Source of the DNA: Psychrobacter sp. Choline-02u-9
GTDB taxonomy: Bacteria; Pseudomonadota; Gammaproteobacteria; Pseudomonadales; Moraxellaceae
Direction of reading: 5' to 3'
Assembly (NCBI RefSeq): GCF_002836505.1
Contig: NZ_PJBF01000040.1
Span: forward strand, 420,643-484,642
DNA: 64,000 nt
In this document: piece after piece, positions 37,579-47,365 of the stretch
Numbering within the stretch: position 1 is the stretch's first letter
Layout: every line of letters starts with the position of its first letter
Position numbers and translations under genes: made by a program
The notes under the pieces: model-generated
The model's database searches: none
The model's input: only the letters and a program-made list of their open reading frames with translations
Told to the model about the DNA's origin: nothing

Positions 37579-37618
37579 CAAAACCTTATAAGCTGGTCAC
37601 AGCTTATAAGGTTTTTTT
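37579..37618 (+). terminator. Intrinsic terminator after rplM-rpsI
   Basis: CCTTATAAGCTG and CAGCTTATAAGG form a perfect 12-bp stem with a 4-base loop, extended by AAAA/TTTTTTT. The 330-base stretch from rpsI to the acyltransferase gene contains this and nothing else I can identify. Confidence 0.92.
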
Positions 37619-37828
37619 ATGCCTACTGATAGCGTGTTGATTATCCGATTGTCTTCATCAAACCAGCTTTGTTTTACGGCAATAACTAACATGAGTGCCT
37701 TGTTTCAACGCTGCAAAGTAGAGCGTCTGTAGAAATTCTAACTTGCAAAGCATTAAACGCTACCCCATCATATCAGTAACTTTTTATTATTTGCCATGAT
37801 GCCTCAAACCGTGCTGCAGAAGGATATT

Positions 37829-38917
37829 ATGAAAGCGCCAGAACAATTTGACCCTAGCAAACCATCTGCCAATAGCAGCGTGCCGCCTAGCATGAAACAG
37901 TCGGCTAAGTCGCCTGCGATACCTGCTGGCACACCGACAATTACCCAAAATCATAAGCGTACAGCGCAAGCAGATAACAAGCCATTTCAGTGGCAGTTTT
38001 TATCACCAAAGAATTGGGGCATTTGGTTATTATTCTTAATAATGCTACCAATGATATATCTGCCACTACGTTGGCAGTTTTGGCTAGGTCGTAAGCTTGG
38101 TATATTGATTTATAAAGCTGCTGGCTCGCGTAGACGCGATACGCTAATCAATCTGAAGCTGGCATTTCCAGAAAAGCCCGAAGCTGAACGTGAACTAATG
38201 GCCAAGCAAGTATTTGTCAATCAAGGCATTGGTGTGTTTGAAACGTTATGCGCTTGGTTCAGGCCAAATATATTTACTAGAACTGTTTCCATTTCAGGGC
38301 TACAGCATATTGTTAATGCGCAAAATGAGCAGCGACCAGTTATCCTGCTCGGTGCACATTATACGATGCTAGATTTGGGTGGACTATTATGTGCGCAGTT
38401 TTTCCCAGTAGATTGTATGTATCGTACGCAAAACAACCCTTTGCTGGACTGGATTATCTATAATGGTCGTACCAATATATTTGGTAAGCAAATCTCTAGT
38501 CGTGATATGCGAAGCTTAGTTACTTCTATCAAAGCAGGACACGTCATTTGGTACTCTCCTGACCAAGACTATGGCCTTAAGCAAGGGGTCATGGCACCAT
38601 TTTTCGGTGTGCCCGCCGCGACTATCACTGCATCGCGTCGCATGGCAAAACTGGGTAGCAAAGCAAAGCCACCAGCTGTCATGGCATTGCATACTTATCG
38701 GCAAACGCCTGACAACTTGCCGCGTGGTAAACGTCCCCATTATCATTTAACAATTACGCCAGAATTAGACAACTATCCAAGTAAAGATGAAGTCGCTGAT
38801 GCCACTCGGGTCAATGAAGTTTTAGAAGGGCTCATTCGTATTGATCCTACGCAGTGGATGTGGTTCCATCGTCGTTTTAAACATGGGCCAAACGGTCGTA
38901 CTGATATCTATAAGTAA
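37829..38917 (+). CDS. Late lipid A acyltransferase (LpxL/HtrB family)
   Basis: Adds a secondary acyl chain to lipid A at the inner membrane. 362 residues: a polar Pro/Ser-rich N-terminal region of about 60 residues, a membrane helix (about 70-90, IWLLFLIMLPMIYLPL), and the acyltransferase domain with the HxxxxD motif AHYTMLD, the YRTQNNPLLD block and WYSPDQDYG. The start at 37829 has AAGGA 5 bases upstream; an earlier in-frame ATG has none. LpxL versus LpxM cannot be separated by eye. The long polar N-terminal tail is unusual for the family. Confidence 0.9.
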   Translation: MKAPEQFDPSKPSANSSVPPSMKQSAKSPAIPAGTPTITQNHKRTAQADNKPFQWQFLSPKNWGIWLLFLIMLPMIYLPLRWQFWLGRKLGILIYKAAGSRRRDTLINLKLAFPEKPEAERELMAKQVFVNQGIGVFETLCAWFRPNIFTRTVSISGLQHIVNAQNEQRPVILLGAHYTMLDLGGLLCAQFFPVDCMYRTQNNPLLDWIIYNGRTNIFGKQISSRDMRSLVTSIKAGHVIWYSPDQDYGLKQGVMAPFFGVPAATITASRRMAKLGSKAKPPAVMALHTYRQTPDNLPRGKRPHYHLTITPELDNYPSKDEVADATRVNEVLEGLIRIDPTQWMWFHRRFKHGPNGRTDIYK

Positions 38918-39025
38918 GCCTTTATTCCCAAAAATACTGGTGAAGTTTGCTATACTTTGCGGCTAATATTTTGCATTTTAGCTATGCACTGATAATAATT
39001 TTATAAACAAAATAACGGATTTTCC

Positions 39026-40111
39026 ATGAGCAATAACAGTACTCCTGACAATCAAACTTCTGATACTTCAACCGAAGCTAAGCGCATCTTGACTGGTATC
39101 AAACCAACTGGTATTCCACATTTAGGTAACTATGTTGGCGCGATTCGTCCAGCGATTGAGTCTATTCAGAACAGTGATCATGAAGCGTTTTTCTTTTTGG
39201 CAGACTACCATGGCATTATCGGTTGTTATGACCCTGCTATCATTCATGAGTCGACGAGAGCCATTGCCGCTACGTGGATTGCTTGTGGTCTAGACCCAGA
39301 GCGCGTCACGTTCTATCGTCAGTCAGACGTGCCTGAGATTCCAGAACTTGCTTGGATTTTGAACTGTTCATGTGCCAAAGGTTTGATGAACCGCGCCCAT
39401 GCCTATAAAGCAGCCGTTGATATCAATACAGAAAAAGCCGATGTCGATCCTGATCAAGGTGTCACCATGGGTCTATTCGGTTATCCCGTGCTAATGGCGG
39501 CTGATATTTTGATGTTTAATGCGACCCACGTGCCTGTTGGTCGTGACCAAGTGCAGCATATCGAGATGGCGCGTGATATCGCAGGTACTTTTAATCATCG
39601 TTATAAGTCGCTTTTCACGCTACCGTCAGCAGTCGTTGATAACGATATACCGCTGCTTACTGGGCTTGATGGCCGCAAGATGAGTAAGAGCTATAGCAAT
39701 ACGATTCCCCTATTTGGTGAGCCAAATCCACAAGTTAGTCCTGAAAAACAAATGCATAAAGCCATCATGAAAATTGTGACTAACTCACAGCTACCTGATG
39801 AGCCAAAAGATCCTGATGATTCAGCTATCTTTGAGATTTATAAAGCATTTGCGACCCCTGAAGAGATTGCTGATATGCGTGCGCGTTATGCCGCTGGTAT
39901 TGGCTGGGGTGACGCTAAGCAAGCTCTGTTTGATAAGATTAATGACGAAATCGCGCCATTCCGTGCACGTTATGAAGAGCTGATGGCCAATCCAAAAGAG
40001 CTAGAAGAAATCTTGCAGATGGGTGCGGATAAAGCCCGTCGCCATAGTCGTAAGCAACTAGACAAAGCTCGCCGTGCTATCGGTATCCGTCCGCTTGCTA
40101 AGCTTAAATAA
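39026..40111 (+). CDS. trpS: Tryptophanyl-tRNA synthetase
   Basis: Class I synthetase that charges tRNA-Trp. 361 residues with the HIGH-type motif [11 protein letters not shown] near 36 and KMSKS in [12 protein letters not shown] near 215, plus the [16 protein letters not shown] block. A 20-residue polar N-terminal extension precedes the conserved ILTGIKPTG. Followed by scpA after 48 bases, suggesting a trpS-scpA-scpB transcript, a combination found in Moraxellaceae and pseudomonads. Confidence 0.97.
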   Translation: MSNNSTPDNQTSDTSTEAKRILTGIKPTGIPHLGNYVGAIRPAIESIQNSDHEAFFFLADYHGIIGCYDPAIIHESTRAIAATWIACGLDPERVTFYRQSDVPEIPELAWILNCSCAKGLMNRAHAYKAAVDINTEKADVDPDQGVTMGLFGYPVLMAADILMFNATHVPVGRDQVQHIEMARDIAGTFNHRYKSLFTLPSAVVDNDIPLLTGLDGRKMSKSYSNTIPLFGEPNPQVSPEKQMHKAIMKIVTNSQLPDEPKDPDDSAIFEIYKAFATPEEIADMRARYAAGIGWGDAKQALFDKINDEIAPFRARYEELMANPKELEEILQMGADKARRHSRKQLDKARRAIGIRPLAKLK

Positions 40112-40159
40112 TCGTTGCTGGAATAGTCGTTTTACTGGCGCAATTTATTATCAAAGCGG

Positions 40160-41113
40160 GTGCTAAACGTGCAAACTGAACCAAACACCAAACAGGCGGC
40201 TTTGTCTAAAGCCGCCTTATCTGCTATGGCTGATTCAACTTCTGAGCCTATGGACAATCAGAATGAGCCTGATGAATCAGTCAACCATGATATGTCGCTA
40301 CGTATCTATCAAACGCCTGTGCAGCATTTGCCAGACGATCTTTATGTCCCACCGCAAGCATTTGCTATTTGGTTAGAGCAGTTTGCTGGTCCATTGGATT
40401 TTCTATTGTATTTGGTCAAAAAGAACAACGTCGATTTGACCCAAATGCCTATTCTGCCTATCACTGAGCAGTACTTAGCTTATATCGGTGAATTGGATAC
40501 CGAGCACTTTGAATTAGCGGGTGATTATCTTCTTATGGCATCAACGCTCATCGCCATCAAAACCGAACTGCTATTGCCTGCCCCTGATACCCCAACCGAC
40601 GAGCGTGATCCAAAAGCAGAACTGATCGAACGCCTCGAAGAGTACGCGCAAATCAAGGTAGTCAGTCAGCGCTTAGACAATCTAGTACGTCTAGAGCGCG
40701 ATGTGTTTTTGGCAATGGTTAGTATGCCTGATCAAGACGTTATGAATGCGGAACTGCCAAGCTACTCACCTAACTTGCTGATTGATAGTTTATTTAAAAT
40801 GCAGCTACAGCCTGACTATCAAATGCATACGATCAAAGTTGATGCAGTACCACTTGCCGATCGTATTGCCAGTATTAGCAGGCAATTAAGTACAGATGGG
40901 GCGCACTCCTTTTATGAGCTACTAGACAAGGCACAAGGTAAAATAGGCGTGGTCGTGAGTTTTGTCGCCGTACTTGAGCTTATAAAGCGGCAGTTAGTTG
41001 GTGTGGTCAATATTGAGACAGATAGCGGTATCGTCAACTCTGTTTCCAATAATTCTGATCAGACTAATATGAATAATGAATCCACAAATCTCACATTACA
41101 GTGGCTAGCCTAG
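40160..41113 (+). CDS. scpA: Segregation and condensation protein A
   Basis: Kleisin subunit that joins Smc and ScpB in the chromosome-organising complex. 317 residues; the conserved core starts at about residue 65 (FAGPLDFLLYLVKKNNVDL, with the family's LDLLLxLI-like motif) and includes IKTELLLP and the C-terminal winged helix (about 215-275). The start codon is GTG, either 40160 or 40169; GCGGG upstream is better placed for the second. The first 60 residues are polar and not conserved, so a later start is also possible. Confidence 0.92.
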   Translation: MLNVQTEPNTKQAALSKAALSAMADSTSEPMDNQNEPDESVNHDMSLRIYQTPVQHLPDDLYVPPQAFAIWLEQFAGPLDFLLYLVKKNNVDLTQMPILPITEQYLAYIGELDTEHFELAGDYLLMASTLIAIKTELLLPAPDTPTDERDPKAELIERLEEYAQIKVVSQRLDNLVRLERDVFLAMVSMPDQDVMNAELPSYSPNLLIDSLFKMQLQPDYQMHTIKVDAVPLADRIASISRQLSTDGAHSFYELLDKAQGKIGVVVSFVAVLELIKRQLVGVVNIETDSGIVNSVSNNSDQTNMNNESTNLTLQWLA

Positions 41114-41183
41114 TAGGCTCTAAGATTGTCTCCTAGCCCATTCTCTATCAAAATCACAATATTGAAATAAGAGCATACTTTAG

Positions 41184-41798
41184 ATGGTAGATATTGAAGA
41201 CCCAAAGCAACATGACGAGACCCAAGAACCAATAACTATGACTACATCTCCACCAGCTGACGCGCAGCATGATTCTTTGGAAGAGATGAGTAAACGTATC
41301 GAAGTGCTGCTGCATGCCTCAGAGGCACCGCTGACCGCTCACGCATTAAAAAAACATTTGTCATTATCTACTAAAGAATTAAAGCAAACCTTAGAAGTGC
41401 TGCAACAACGCTTAGATATAGGTGTGCTTAAGCTACATGAGACCGCCAGCGGTTATCGCTTACAGATATCTGATGACTATAGCAGTTTAATCCAGCGTAC
41501 TTTCCCGCAGCGTCAAGAACGCCTGAGCCAAGCTTTACTTGAAACCCTAAGTGTCATTGCATACAAGCAACCTGTGACACGCAGTGATATCGAGCATGTA
41601 CGCGGAGTAACATTATCGAGCAATATACTGCGCCAGTTATTTGATAAAGGATGGATTGTGGAGAAAGGCTTTAAAGATACTTTAGGTCGTCCTGCGTTGC
41701 TTCATACTACTGCGCAGTTTTTAGATGCGTTTGGATTAAGCCATTTAGATGAACTACCACCTATGCCAGATATGGAAACCATACGAGCTATGTCTTAA
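41184..41798 (+). CDS. scpB: Segregation and condensation protein B
   Basis: Dimeric winged-helix partner of ScpA in the Smc complex. 204 residues; conserved features are IEVLLHASEAPLT near 35, SGYRLQI, and the ETLSVIAYKQPVTRSDIE and GRPALLHTT blocks. Follows scpA by 70 bases. The first 30 residues are acidic and polar. rluB, the usual next gene, is absent; a terminator follows at 41832. Confidence 0.95.
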   Translation: MVDIEDPKQHDETQEPITMTTSPPADAQHDSLEEMSKRIEVLLHASEAPLTAHALKKHLSLSTKELKQTLEVLQQRLDIGVLKLHETASGYRLQISDDYSSLIQRTFPQRQERLSQALLETLSVIAYKQPVTRSDIEHVRGVTLSSNILRQLFDKGWIVEKGFKDTLGRPALLHTTAQFLDAFGLSHLDELPPMPDMETIRAMS

Positions 41799-41831
41799 GT
41801 TTTCTGCTGAACAAACTATAGTTACTCACAT

Positions 41832-41867
41832 AAAAAAGGACAGACCTCATAGGATCTGTCCTTTTTA
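41832..41867 (+). terminator. Bidirectional intrinsic terminator between scpB and lolA
   Basis: AAAAAGGACAGA pairs with TCTGTCCTTTTT around an 11-base loop. It serves convergent scpB and lolA. Confidence 0.9.
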
Positions 41868-41918
41868 TTATGTTGCTAATTTTGAACTGATATCAAAACC
41901 TAGCAATATCTATGTTAA

Positions 41919-42605
41919 TTACTGATTAATCACATCAACACCCTTTGATGGTGTAAATTTAAACTGACTGCTACCGATACTTGGGTTCATTTTGATACCG
42001 CTAAACTTGATAGAAGTTGTTTGACCCAAGGTATCATTCAATACCATCATGACAGGTTTGCCACCACTAAAGCTTATTGAAAGACTTTTGAAACTTGCGC
42101 TGTCTGACTTAGGATAGAGCACATAGTAGTTCTTGTTGTCATATGGCTGAGTGATTTTAAAGTTTTGATCAATCTTGCTTGGATCACCTGACAGTAGTAA
42201 CGCTGGTGTATTACCTACTTGACTGTCAACATTCTGCTTAGTCGCTTGCTCTAAATCCTTGTCATAAACCCACATAGAGTTCCCATTAGCAACGATAAGC
42301 TGCTCTGATGGTGACTTGGTTTCCCAGCGGAAGTTATTTGGACGTTGAACACTCATAGAGCCTGTAAACGTACCACTACTCGCGCCTTTAGTTGTTTGAC
42401 TAAAATTGGCTGTCATACTCTTGGTATTGGTCAGCAATTTGTTCAAACGTTTAGCAGCTGTTAGGTTGTCAGCAGGAGCTGCTGTAGCCGTTTGAGTCAA
42501 TGCCATCATTGGCGCTGCGACACCTAGCGATGTCATTAATACACCTGCTAAAGCCCCACTCATCATTTTTTGTTTGGTTGATTTTTTCGTAGATAAGTTC
42601 ATCAT
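41919..42605 (-). CDS. lolA: Outer-membrane lipoprotein carrier protein LolA
   Basis: Periplasmic chaperone that ferries lipoproteins from LolCDE to LolB. 228 residues with a signal peptide ending TATAAPA near residue 44 (long n-region) and the LolA fold: MTANFSQTTKG, GSMSVQRPNNFRWE, VANGNSMWVYDKDLEQATKQ and a C-terminal beta-hairpin. Two adjacent ATGs share AGAGGAT; either may start. Monocistronic in this window; ftsK and rarA, common neighbours, are not seen. Confidence 0.94.
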   Translation of the reverse strand: MMNLSTKKSTKQKMMSGALAGVLMTSLGVAAPMMALTQTATAAPADNLTAAKRLNKLLTNTKSMTANFSQTTKGASSGTFTGSMSVQRPNNFRWETKSPSEQLIVANGNSMWVYDKDLEQATKQNVDSQVGNTPALLLSGDPSKIDQNFKITQPYDNKNYYVLYPKSDSASFKSLSISFSGGKPVMMVLNDTLGQTTSIKFSGIKMNPSIGSSQFKFTPSKGVDVINQ

Positions 42606-42925
42606 AAATCCTCTCTAAAAAAGCATAATCGCTTTAAAGTTGTCGCTAAAAATAAAATATTCTATTGAAATTTTTGTTTTCTATAAATACTGATTTTACC
42701 AAGCTAAAGCTGGTAACTATCAGCAATGGCAACAGTGTGCCAGTTTTTTTATTACGCGCCTAGTCATGATTTGCAATCTTTACTACGGCTGCCATACACG
42801 CTTGTAACCAATACAGTTACACGGTAAAAGTTTGCATTTATAATTATTAGCTACAGTAATTATGCTAATAGTGGCTTTAAAGATATCGCTTAGAATTATT
42901 ATTAATTTATATCACCTTACAAGCG
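42606..42925. other. Intergenic region upstream of lolA
   Basis: About 320 AT-rich bases between the lolA start and the rpmA terminator. It should contain the lolA promoter. Nothing else was recognised. Confidence 0.5.
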
Positions 42926-42967
42926 TAAAAAGCCCTTACTACCATAAGGCAGTAAGGGCTTTTTTAA
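42926..42967 (-). terminator. Bidirectional intrinsic terminator after rplU-rpmA
   Basis: AAAAAGCCCTTACT pairs with AGTAAGGGCTTTTT around a 10-base loop, with T tracts on both strands. It follows the rpmA stop (43014). Confidence 0.92.
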
Positions 42968-43013
42968 TTATCTGATCATTTTATTCAACGAATAAAACGA
43001 TCTAAATAGATAA

Positions 43014-43271
43014 TTATGCGTTTTCAACCGTAACATAACGACGGTTAAATTTACCTTTGGTCGCAAACTTTACAACACCGTCATTCAGTGCAAATAAAGT
43101 ATGGTCACGACCCATGCCAACGCCTTCGCCTGCGTGGAATTCTGTACCACGTTGACGAACGATGATGTTACCAGCTGTGATAGCTTGGCCACCAAAGATT
43201 TTTACGCCTAGCATTTTTGGGTTTGAATCACGACCGTTACGGCTCGAACCGGCAGCTTTTTTATGTGCCAT
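43014..43271 (-). CDS. rpmA: 50S ribosomal protein L27
   Basis: 85-residue large-subunit protein near the peptidyl-transferase centre. Starts [16 protein letters not shown] with the N-terminal tail used in tRNA contact, and has the [22 protein letters not shown] block. AAGGAG lies upstream. Partner of rplU, 91 bases away. Confidence 0.99.
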   Translation of the reverse strand: MAHKKAAGSSRNGRDSNPKMLGVKIFGGQAITAGNIIVRQRGTEFHAGEGVGMGRDHTLFALNDGVVKFATKGKFNRRYVTVENA

Positions 43272-43362
43272 GAGAAAATCTCCTTGTTAATTTGACTTAT
43301 CGCTGATGCGATAACTCTTAAGCATTTAGTGCGCTATTTAGCAATAATTGCTAAATGGATAA

Positions 43363-43674
43363 TTAGGCATTAATCGCTTTGATTTTTAACAAGGTGTACC
43401 ATTGGCGGTGACCTTGTTCTTTGTGATAATGCTTACGACGGTTGTGCTTGATGATACGGATTTTTTCGCCGCGACCATGCTCAACAACTTCAACTTCTAC
43501 GCTAGCGCCGTCAACAACAGGCTGACCGATTTTGACGTTATCGCCGTCAACAACCATCAACACGTCTTCAAATTTGATTGTTTCGCCTTTTTCTGCTTTT
43601 AGTAGTTCAACTTTAAGCAATTCATCGACGACTACACGGTGCTGTTTACCACCAGTTTTGATTACTGCGTACAT
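43363..43674 (-). CDS. rplU: 50S ribosomal protein L21
   Basis: 103-residue large-subunit protein: [14 protein letters not shown] at the start and the diagnostic [13 protein letters not shown] near the end. First gene of rplU-rpmA; divergent from ispB, a conserved arrangement. The usual third gene obgE is absent, and a terminator closes the unit. Confidence 0.99.
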   Translation of the reverse strand: MYAVIKTGGKQHRVVVDELLKVELLKAEKGETIKFEDVLMVVDGDNVKIGQPVVDGASVEVEVVEHGRGEKIRIIKHNRRKHYHKEQGHRQWYTLLKIKAINA

Positions 43675-44252
43675 TGTATGACTCCGTTTAACCCGTGTGC
43701 CGTGGCTGATGTTATACCAACGCTTTTACGACGAACACGACAGGGAAAAATTAAAGGCAAGATTTTACGTCTTTTTGCTCATAAAAGCAAGCCGCGCCTC
43801 TTGTTTTTGCAAGGTGGTTACACTAATGACCATCTCTCATTTTGCTATAACTGCTGCTCATCAAAGAAAGTCGATAAACGACAATGCGAATATAAACATG
43901 AGAAATAGTAATGATAAGTGATAGATTAAGCCCAACAGCGGCCATTATAACGCATATAATCAGTTGCTTACAGTCTTTTATCAATCGCTTTTGCTTAAGC
44001 AGCCATTGTTGATAATGCCCCATAAAACTATTTATAATTCTTTTTTGTTTTTATCATTTTTATTTGGTATTTAATAGAGAGATACAGGCAGTTTTAGAGT
44101 CGATACTCTGCGTCATGTCTTACTTTATTCAACAATTGAGACGCCTAGCTATGCTATTATAAGCCAGACAATAACCCTAGGTAGGTAGCTATCCTAGCTA
44201 TAGATTAGGGCTATTACCCACCCTTTTATTTTCATTAATATGACTATTTATT
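43675..44252. other. Divergent intergenic region, rplU / ispB
   Basis: About 578 bases with no credible gene; overlapping ORFs of 66-89 codons here lack ribosome sites. The only structure seen is an imperfect inverted repeat close to ispB (listed separately). Confidence 0.6.
44170..44215 (+). promoter_or_regulatory. Inverted repeat in the ispB leader
   Basis: AATAACCCTA (44170-44179) and TAGGGCTATT (44206-44215) pair at 9 of 10 positions and enclose smaller repeats of TAGCTA. The end is 37 bases before the ispB start. It could form an RNA stem or a binding site; no known motif is matched. Confidence 0.4.
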
Positions 44253-45278
44253 ATGACCAGTACCCTTTTAGATAACATCTCTCCTACTTCTCAATCTACG
44301 CTGACCTATGCTGATATCCAAAATATCGTGGCGGATGATTTTGAAATTATGGACAAGCAAGTATTCGGTAGTCTGAACTCAAAAGTCCAATTGGTGATGA
44401 GCGTCTCACAGCATGTGATTAATGCAGGTGGTAAGCGGATGCGCCCGTTGATTACCTTGTTATGTGCGCGCATGCTCAATGATGCACCATCACAGCAGGC
44501 CATGCATTTGGCAGCCATTACTGAGATGCTGCATACGGCAACTTTAGTGCATGACGATGTGATTGATGAGTCAGGGCAGCGCCGTGGTAAGCCAACGGCG
44601 AATGCCACTTGGGACAATGCCACAGCAGTACTGGTCGGTGACTATCTGATTGCCCGCGCCTTTAACTTGTTGGTTGGTTTTCAAAGCTTGCCACTACTGC
44701 AGGTATTCTCAGACGGGACTTGTGATATTGCCGAAGGTGAAGTATTGCAGCTGCAACATCAGCATAACCCTGCCGCGACTGAAACCGATTATCTCAATAT
44801 TATCGATGGCAAAACCTCTCGTCTGTTTATGATGGCGACCCAAGGCGCAGCTATCTTGCAAGACAAAACAGAATATATGACCGCGCTGGGCGATTTTGGT
44901 CAGCACTTCGGTAATGCCTTCCAGATTATCGACGATGTACTCGATTACAGCGGTGATAGTGAGCTAATGGGTAAAAACTTGGGTGATGATTTAGCCGAAG
45001 GCAAACCGACCCTACCGACTATTAAAGCGCTTGAATTATTAAAAGACAGTGATAAAGCAGGCTATGAGCAATTACGTGTCGCTGTACAAACGGGCAAAAC
45101 ACCCAATGCAGAGCAGCTTATCGAATTGGTACGCACCTCTGGCTCATTAGACTATTGTAAGCTGCGCGCTTTGGAAGAAACGAAGCTGGCACAACAAGCG
45201 CTAAGTACCTTGCCTGACAATCGTTATCGCCAAGGGCTGCACCAATTAACAGAGCTTGCCAGCGCACGTTTATTATAG
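44253..45278 (+). CDS. ispB: Octaprenyl diphosphate synthase / polyprenyl synthetase
   Basis: Trans-prenyltransferase making the ubiquinone side chain. 341 residues with the first Asp-rich motif DDVIDESGQR (101-110), GKRMRP near 60, and the second motif DDVLDYSG (227-234). Bulky-residue pattern before the first motif fits long-chain synthases. Divergent from rplU, as in E. coli, which supports ispB rather than ispA. Confidence 0.95.
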   Translation: MTSTLLDNISPTSQSTLTYADIQNIVADDFEIMDKQVFGSLNSKVQLVMSVSQHVINAGGKRMRPLITLLCARMLNDAPSQQAMHLAAITEMLHTATLVHDDVIDESGQRRGKPTANATWDNATAVLVGDYLIARAFNLLVGFQSLPLLQVFSDGTCDIAEGEVLQLQHQHNPAATETDYLNIIDGKTSRLFMMATQGAAILQDKTEYMTALGDFGQHFGNAFQIIDDVLDYSGDSELMGKNLGDDLAEGKPTLPTIKALELLKDSDKAGYEQLRVAVQTGKTPNAEQLIELVRTSGSLDYCKLRALEETKLAQQALSTLPDNRYRQGLHQLTELASARLL

Positions 45279-45861
45279 TCTGACTGCTAACATTTACGCT
45301 GTGCCCATATCTGTGTCTATAAAAGTCGTCTTCGATACAGGTTTTGGCTCATTTATTTAATGGTCACATTTAACGGTTGCTAAAATAAAGGTTTTGGTTG
45401 CACATGGGATTTTTGAGGTCAAACAGGTAGGAATAACCGTCTCATATGACTTTTATAACAAAAGTTAACATTTTTTGTCATCGAAGCCTCTAGATGACTT
45501 TTTTGGTTATTCGTTGGTGTGTCGCTTGTAACCACGGCACTTAGCGCAAGATTCACAACTAAAGTCGCTGTTTTTTTTGGCAAACCCTATTCTAAAGTAC
45601 TTGACTATGGGGTAACCCCATTAGTTTATAATAACTGATTAAATTTACTAATCAACTTTATGGTTTGCCTACATCTATGACGCTAAAAATCTTGCCTCAT
45701 TATTGCGCATACAACCTTAGCGACCGAATATTTTGGTCATAATCCGCTACTAAAATTGGTGCTATTAAAACTGATTTTATTAACAATGCGATGAGCAAAA
45801 TATGCCGAGGCACATAGCCTCAAGACTACCCATATATTTACTCTTTAAAGAATTTAATACG
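45279..45861. other. Long region upstream of the RND efflux operon
   Basis: About 580 bases between ispB and the promoter of the efflux operon. It contains no regulator gene, no terminator I trust and no repeated operator. The length suggests room for regulatory binding. Confidence 0.5.
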
Positions 45862-45890
45862 TTAAGATTTATTTATAAACTTTTTATACT
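45862..45890 (+). promoter_or_regulatory. Candidate promoter of the RND efflux operon
   Basis: TTAAGA at 45862-45867, 17 bases, TATACT at 45885-45890, about 34 bases before the first start codon. The -35 matches 4 of 6 consensus bases. Confidence 0.45.
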
Positions 45891-45923
45891 GTCATTATTT
45901 ATTTTATATTGCCGAGGACATTG

Positions 45924-47330
45924 ATGAAGCACTCTTATCTTGCGCTTGTAATAGCATCTGTACTATCTGGAGCTGTACTGGTTGGCTGTGACAAAAACGA
46001 GGACGCCGCTGGCGCTGATGCCGCTGCACAGCAGCAGATGCCGCCTGCCGTCGTCAACGTCCAAACTGTCACTTTCGATACGGTACCTCAAGTACAAACA
46101 TTTTCTGGACGTACAGCGGCTTATCAAACCGCTGACGTTCGTCCACAGGTCAACGGCGTCATTGACGAAGTACTGTTCCGTGAGGGCGGTAATGTCAAAA
46201 AAGACCAACCGATGTATCGTATCAATACGGACAACTACGCTACCTCTATTACTAGTGGAGAAGCAGCGGTCGCTCAAGCACAAGCCAATTATCAGACAGC
46301 ACTGGCTAATAATGCCAATGCCAAAGCTGAATTAGGCAGTCGCCAAGCGTCATTAGCTCAAGCGGTTAATGACTTCCAGCGCCTACAAGGGCTTGTGGAG
46401 ATTGATGCTATCTCGAAGCAACAATACGATCAAGCACAAACGCAAGTCCGTACTGCACAAGCTGCATTAGATAGTGCACGAGCGACTGTCGGTCAAACGC
46501 AAGCAGGTATCGAAAGCGCAAAAGCGGGCATTCAAACCGCGAAAGCAGGTTTAGAGTCCAGTACTCTTGATCTGAATCGCACCATCGTACGGGCACCAAT
46601 CTCAGGGCGCACAGAGCGCTCAAATGTGACGGCTGGTACTTTGGTTAGTGCCAGTCAAGCCAATCCGTTGGTGACTATCTCGCGCTTAGATCCTATCTAT
46701 GTCGACATCAGTCAGTCTTCGTCTGAGCTGTTAAAATTGCGCCAGCAAATATCGGAAGGCAAAGCGCAGCCCGGTATGAACTCGGTTGAATTGGTACTAG
46801 AGGATGGCTCGGTCTATCCGGTACGCGGTAAGCTTGCGCTATCTGAAGCAAAAGTGGATGAGTCAACTGGCGCGGTTACCTTACGTGCCATCTTCCCAAA
46901 CAGCAACAACATCTTGCTGCCAGGTATGTATGTGACTGCCCGCTTGACCCAAAGTGTCATTACCAATGCGGCATTAGTCCCGCAAAGCGCAGTGACACGT
47001 ACACCTAAGAGTGAGACGCAAGTCTATATCGTCGATGAAAACAACAAAATCCAAGTACGTCCAGTTACTATTAATGGTACTTACAACGGACAGTGGGTTG
47101 TCACTGACGGTCTAAAAGCAGGTGATAAAGTGGTGGTGATTGGCGGCTCAAAAGTCAAACCTGAACAAGAGGTAGTCGCTAAGCCACTCGAAAACGCCAA
47201 TCCAGCACCATCTGCAAAAGGACAAGGCGCGCCAAACGCCAAAACGCCTCAGCAAGCTGCAAAAACGGTGGATAAGCCAGCTGGTAACGAAACTTCTGCT
47301 AAGAAACCTACAGAAATCGCTGCTAACTAA
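45924..47330 (+). CDS. RND efflux periplasmic adaptor (AcrA/MexA/AdeI family)
   Basis: Membrane fusion protein that links an RND pump to its outer-membrane channel. 468 residues: lipoprotein signal with Cys 22 (LVGC), a lipoyl/biotinyl-type beta-barrel half, a long alpha-helical hairpin rich in Ala/Gln (about 90-210, repeating AQAGIESAKAGIQTAKAG), the RAPISGR block and the beta-barrel/membrane-proximal domains. A Pro/Ala/Lys-rich tail of about 55 residues follows. The start is ATG 45924 (GAGG 7 bases upstream), not the earlier in-frame TTG. First of three genes. Confidence 0.95.
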   Translation: MKHSYLALVIASVLSGAVLVGCDKNEDAAGADAAAQQQMPPAVVNVQTVTFDTVPQVQTFSGRTAAYQTADVRPQVNGVIDEVLFREGGNVKKDQPMYRINTDNYATSITSGEAAVAQAQANYQTALANNANAKAELGSRQASLAQAVNDFQRLQGLVEIDAISKQQYDQAQTQVRTAQAALDSARATVGQTQAGIESAKAGIQTAKAGLESSTLDLNRTIVRAPISGRTERSNVTAGTLVSASQANPLVTISRLDPIYVDISQSSSELLKLRQQISEGKAQPGMNSVELVLEDGSVYPVRGKLALSEAKVDESTGAVTLRAIFPNSNNILLPGMYVTARLTQSVITNAALVPQSAVTRTPKSETQVYIVDENNKIQVRPVTINGTYNGQWVVTDGLKAGDKVVVIGGSKVKPEQEVVAKPLENANPAPSAKGQGAPNAKTPQQAAKTVDKPAGNETSAKKPTEIAAN

Positions 47331-47365
47331 TTCCATTCAAAGATAGGAAGACTTAGGGATATACT

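Noticed and set aside
43639..43921. Overlapping ORFs upstream of rplU
   Set aside because: No Shine-Dalgarno sequence, several frames open at once due to base composition, and no protein features; taken as leader and promoter sequence.
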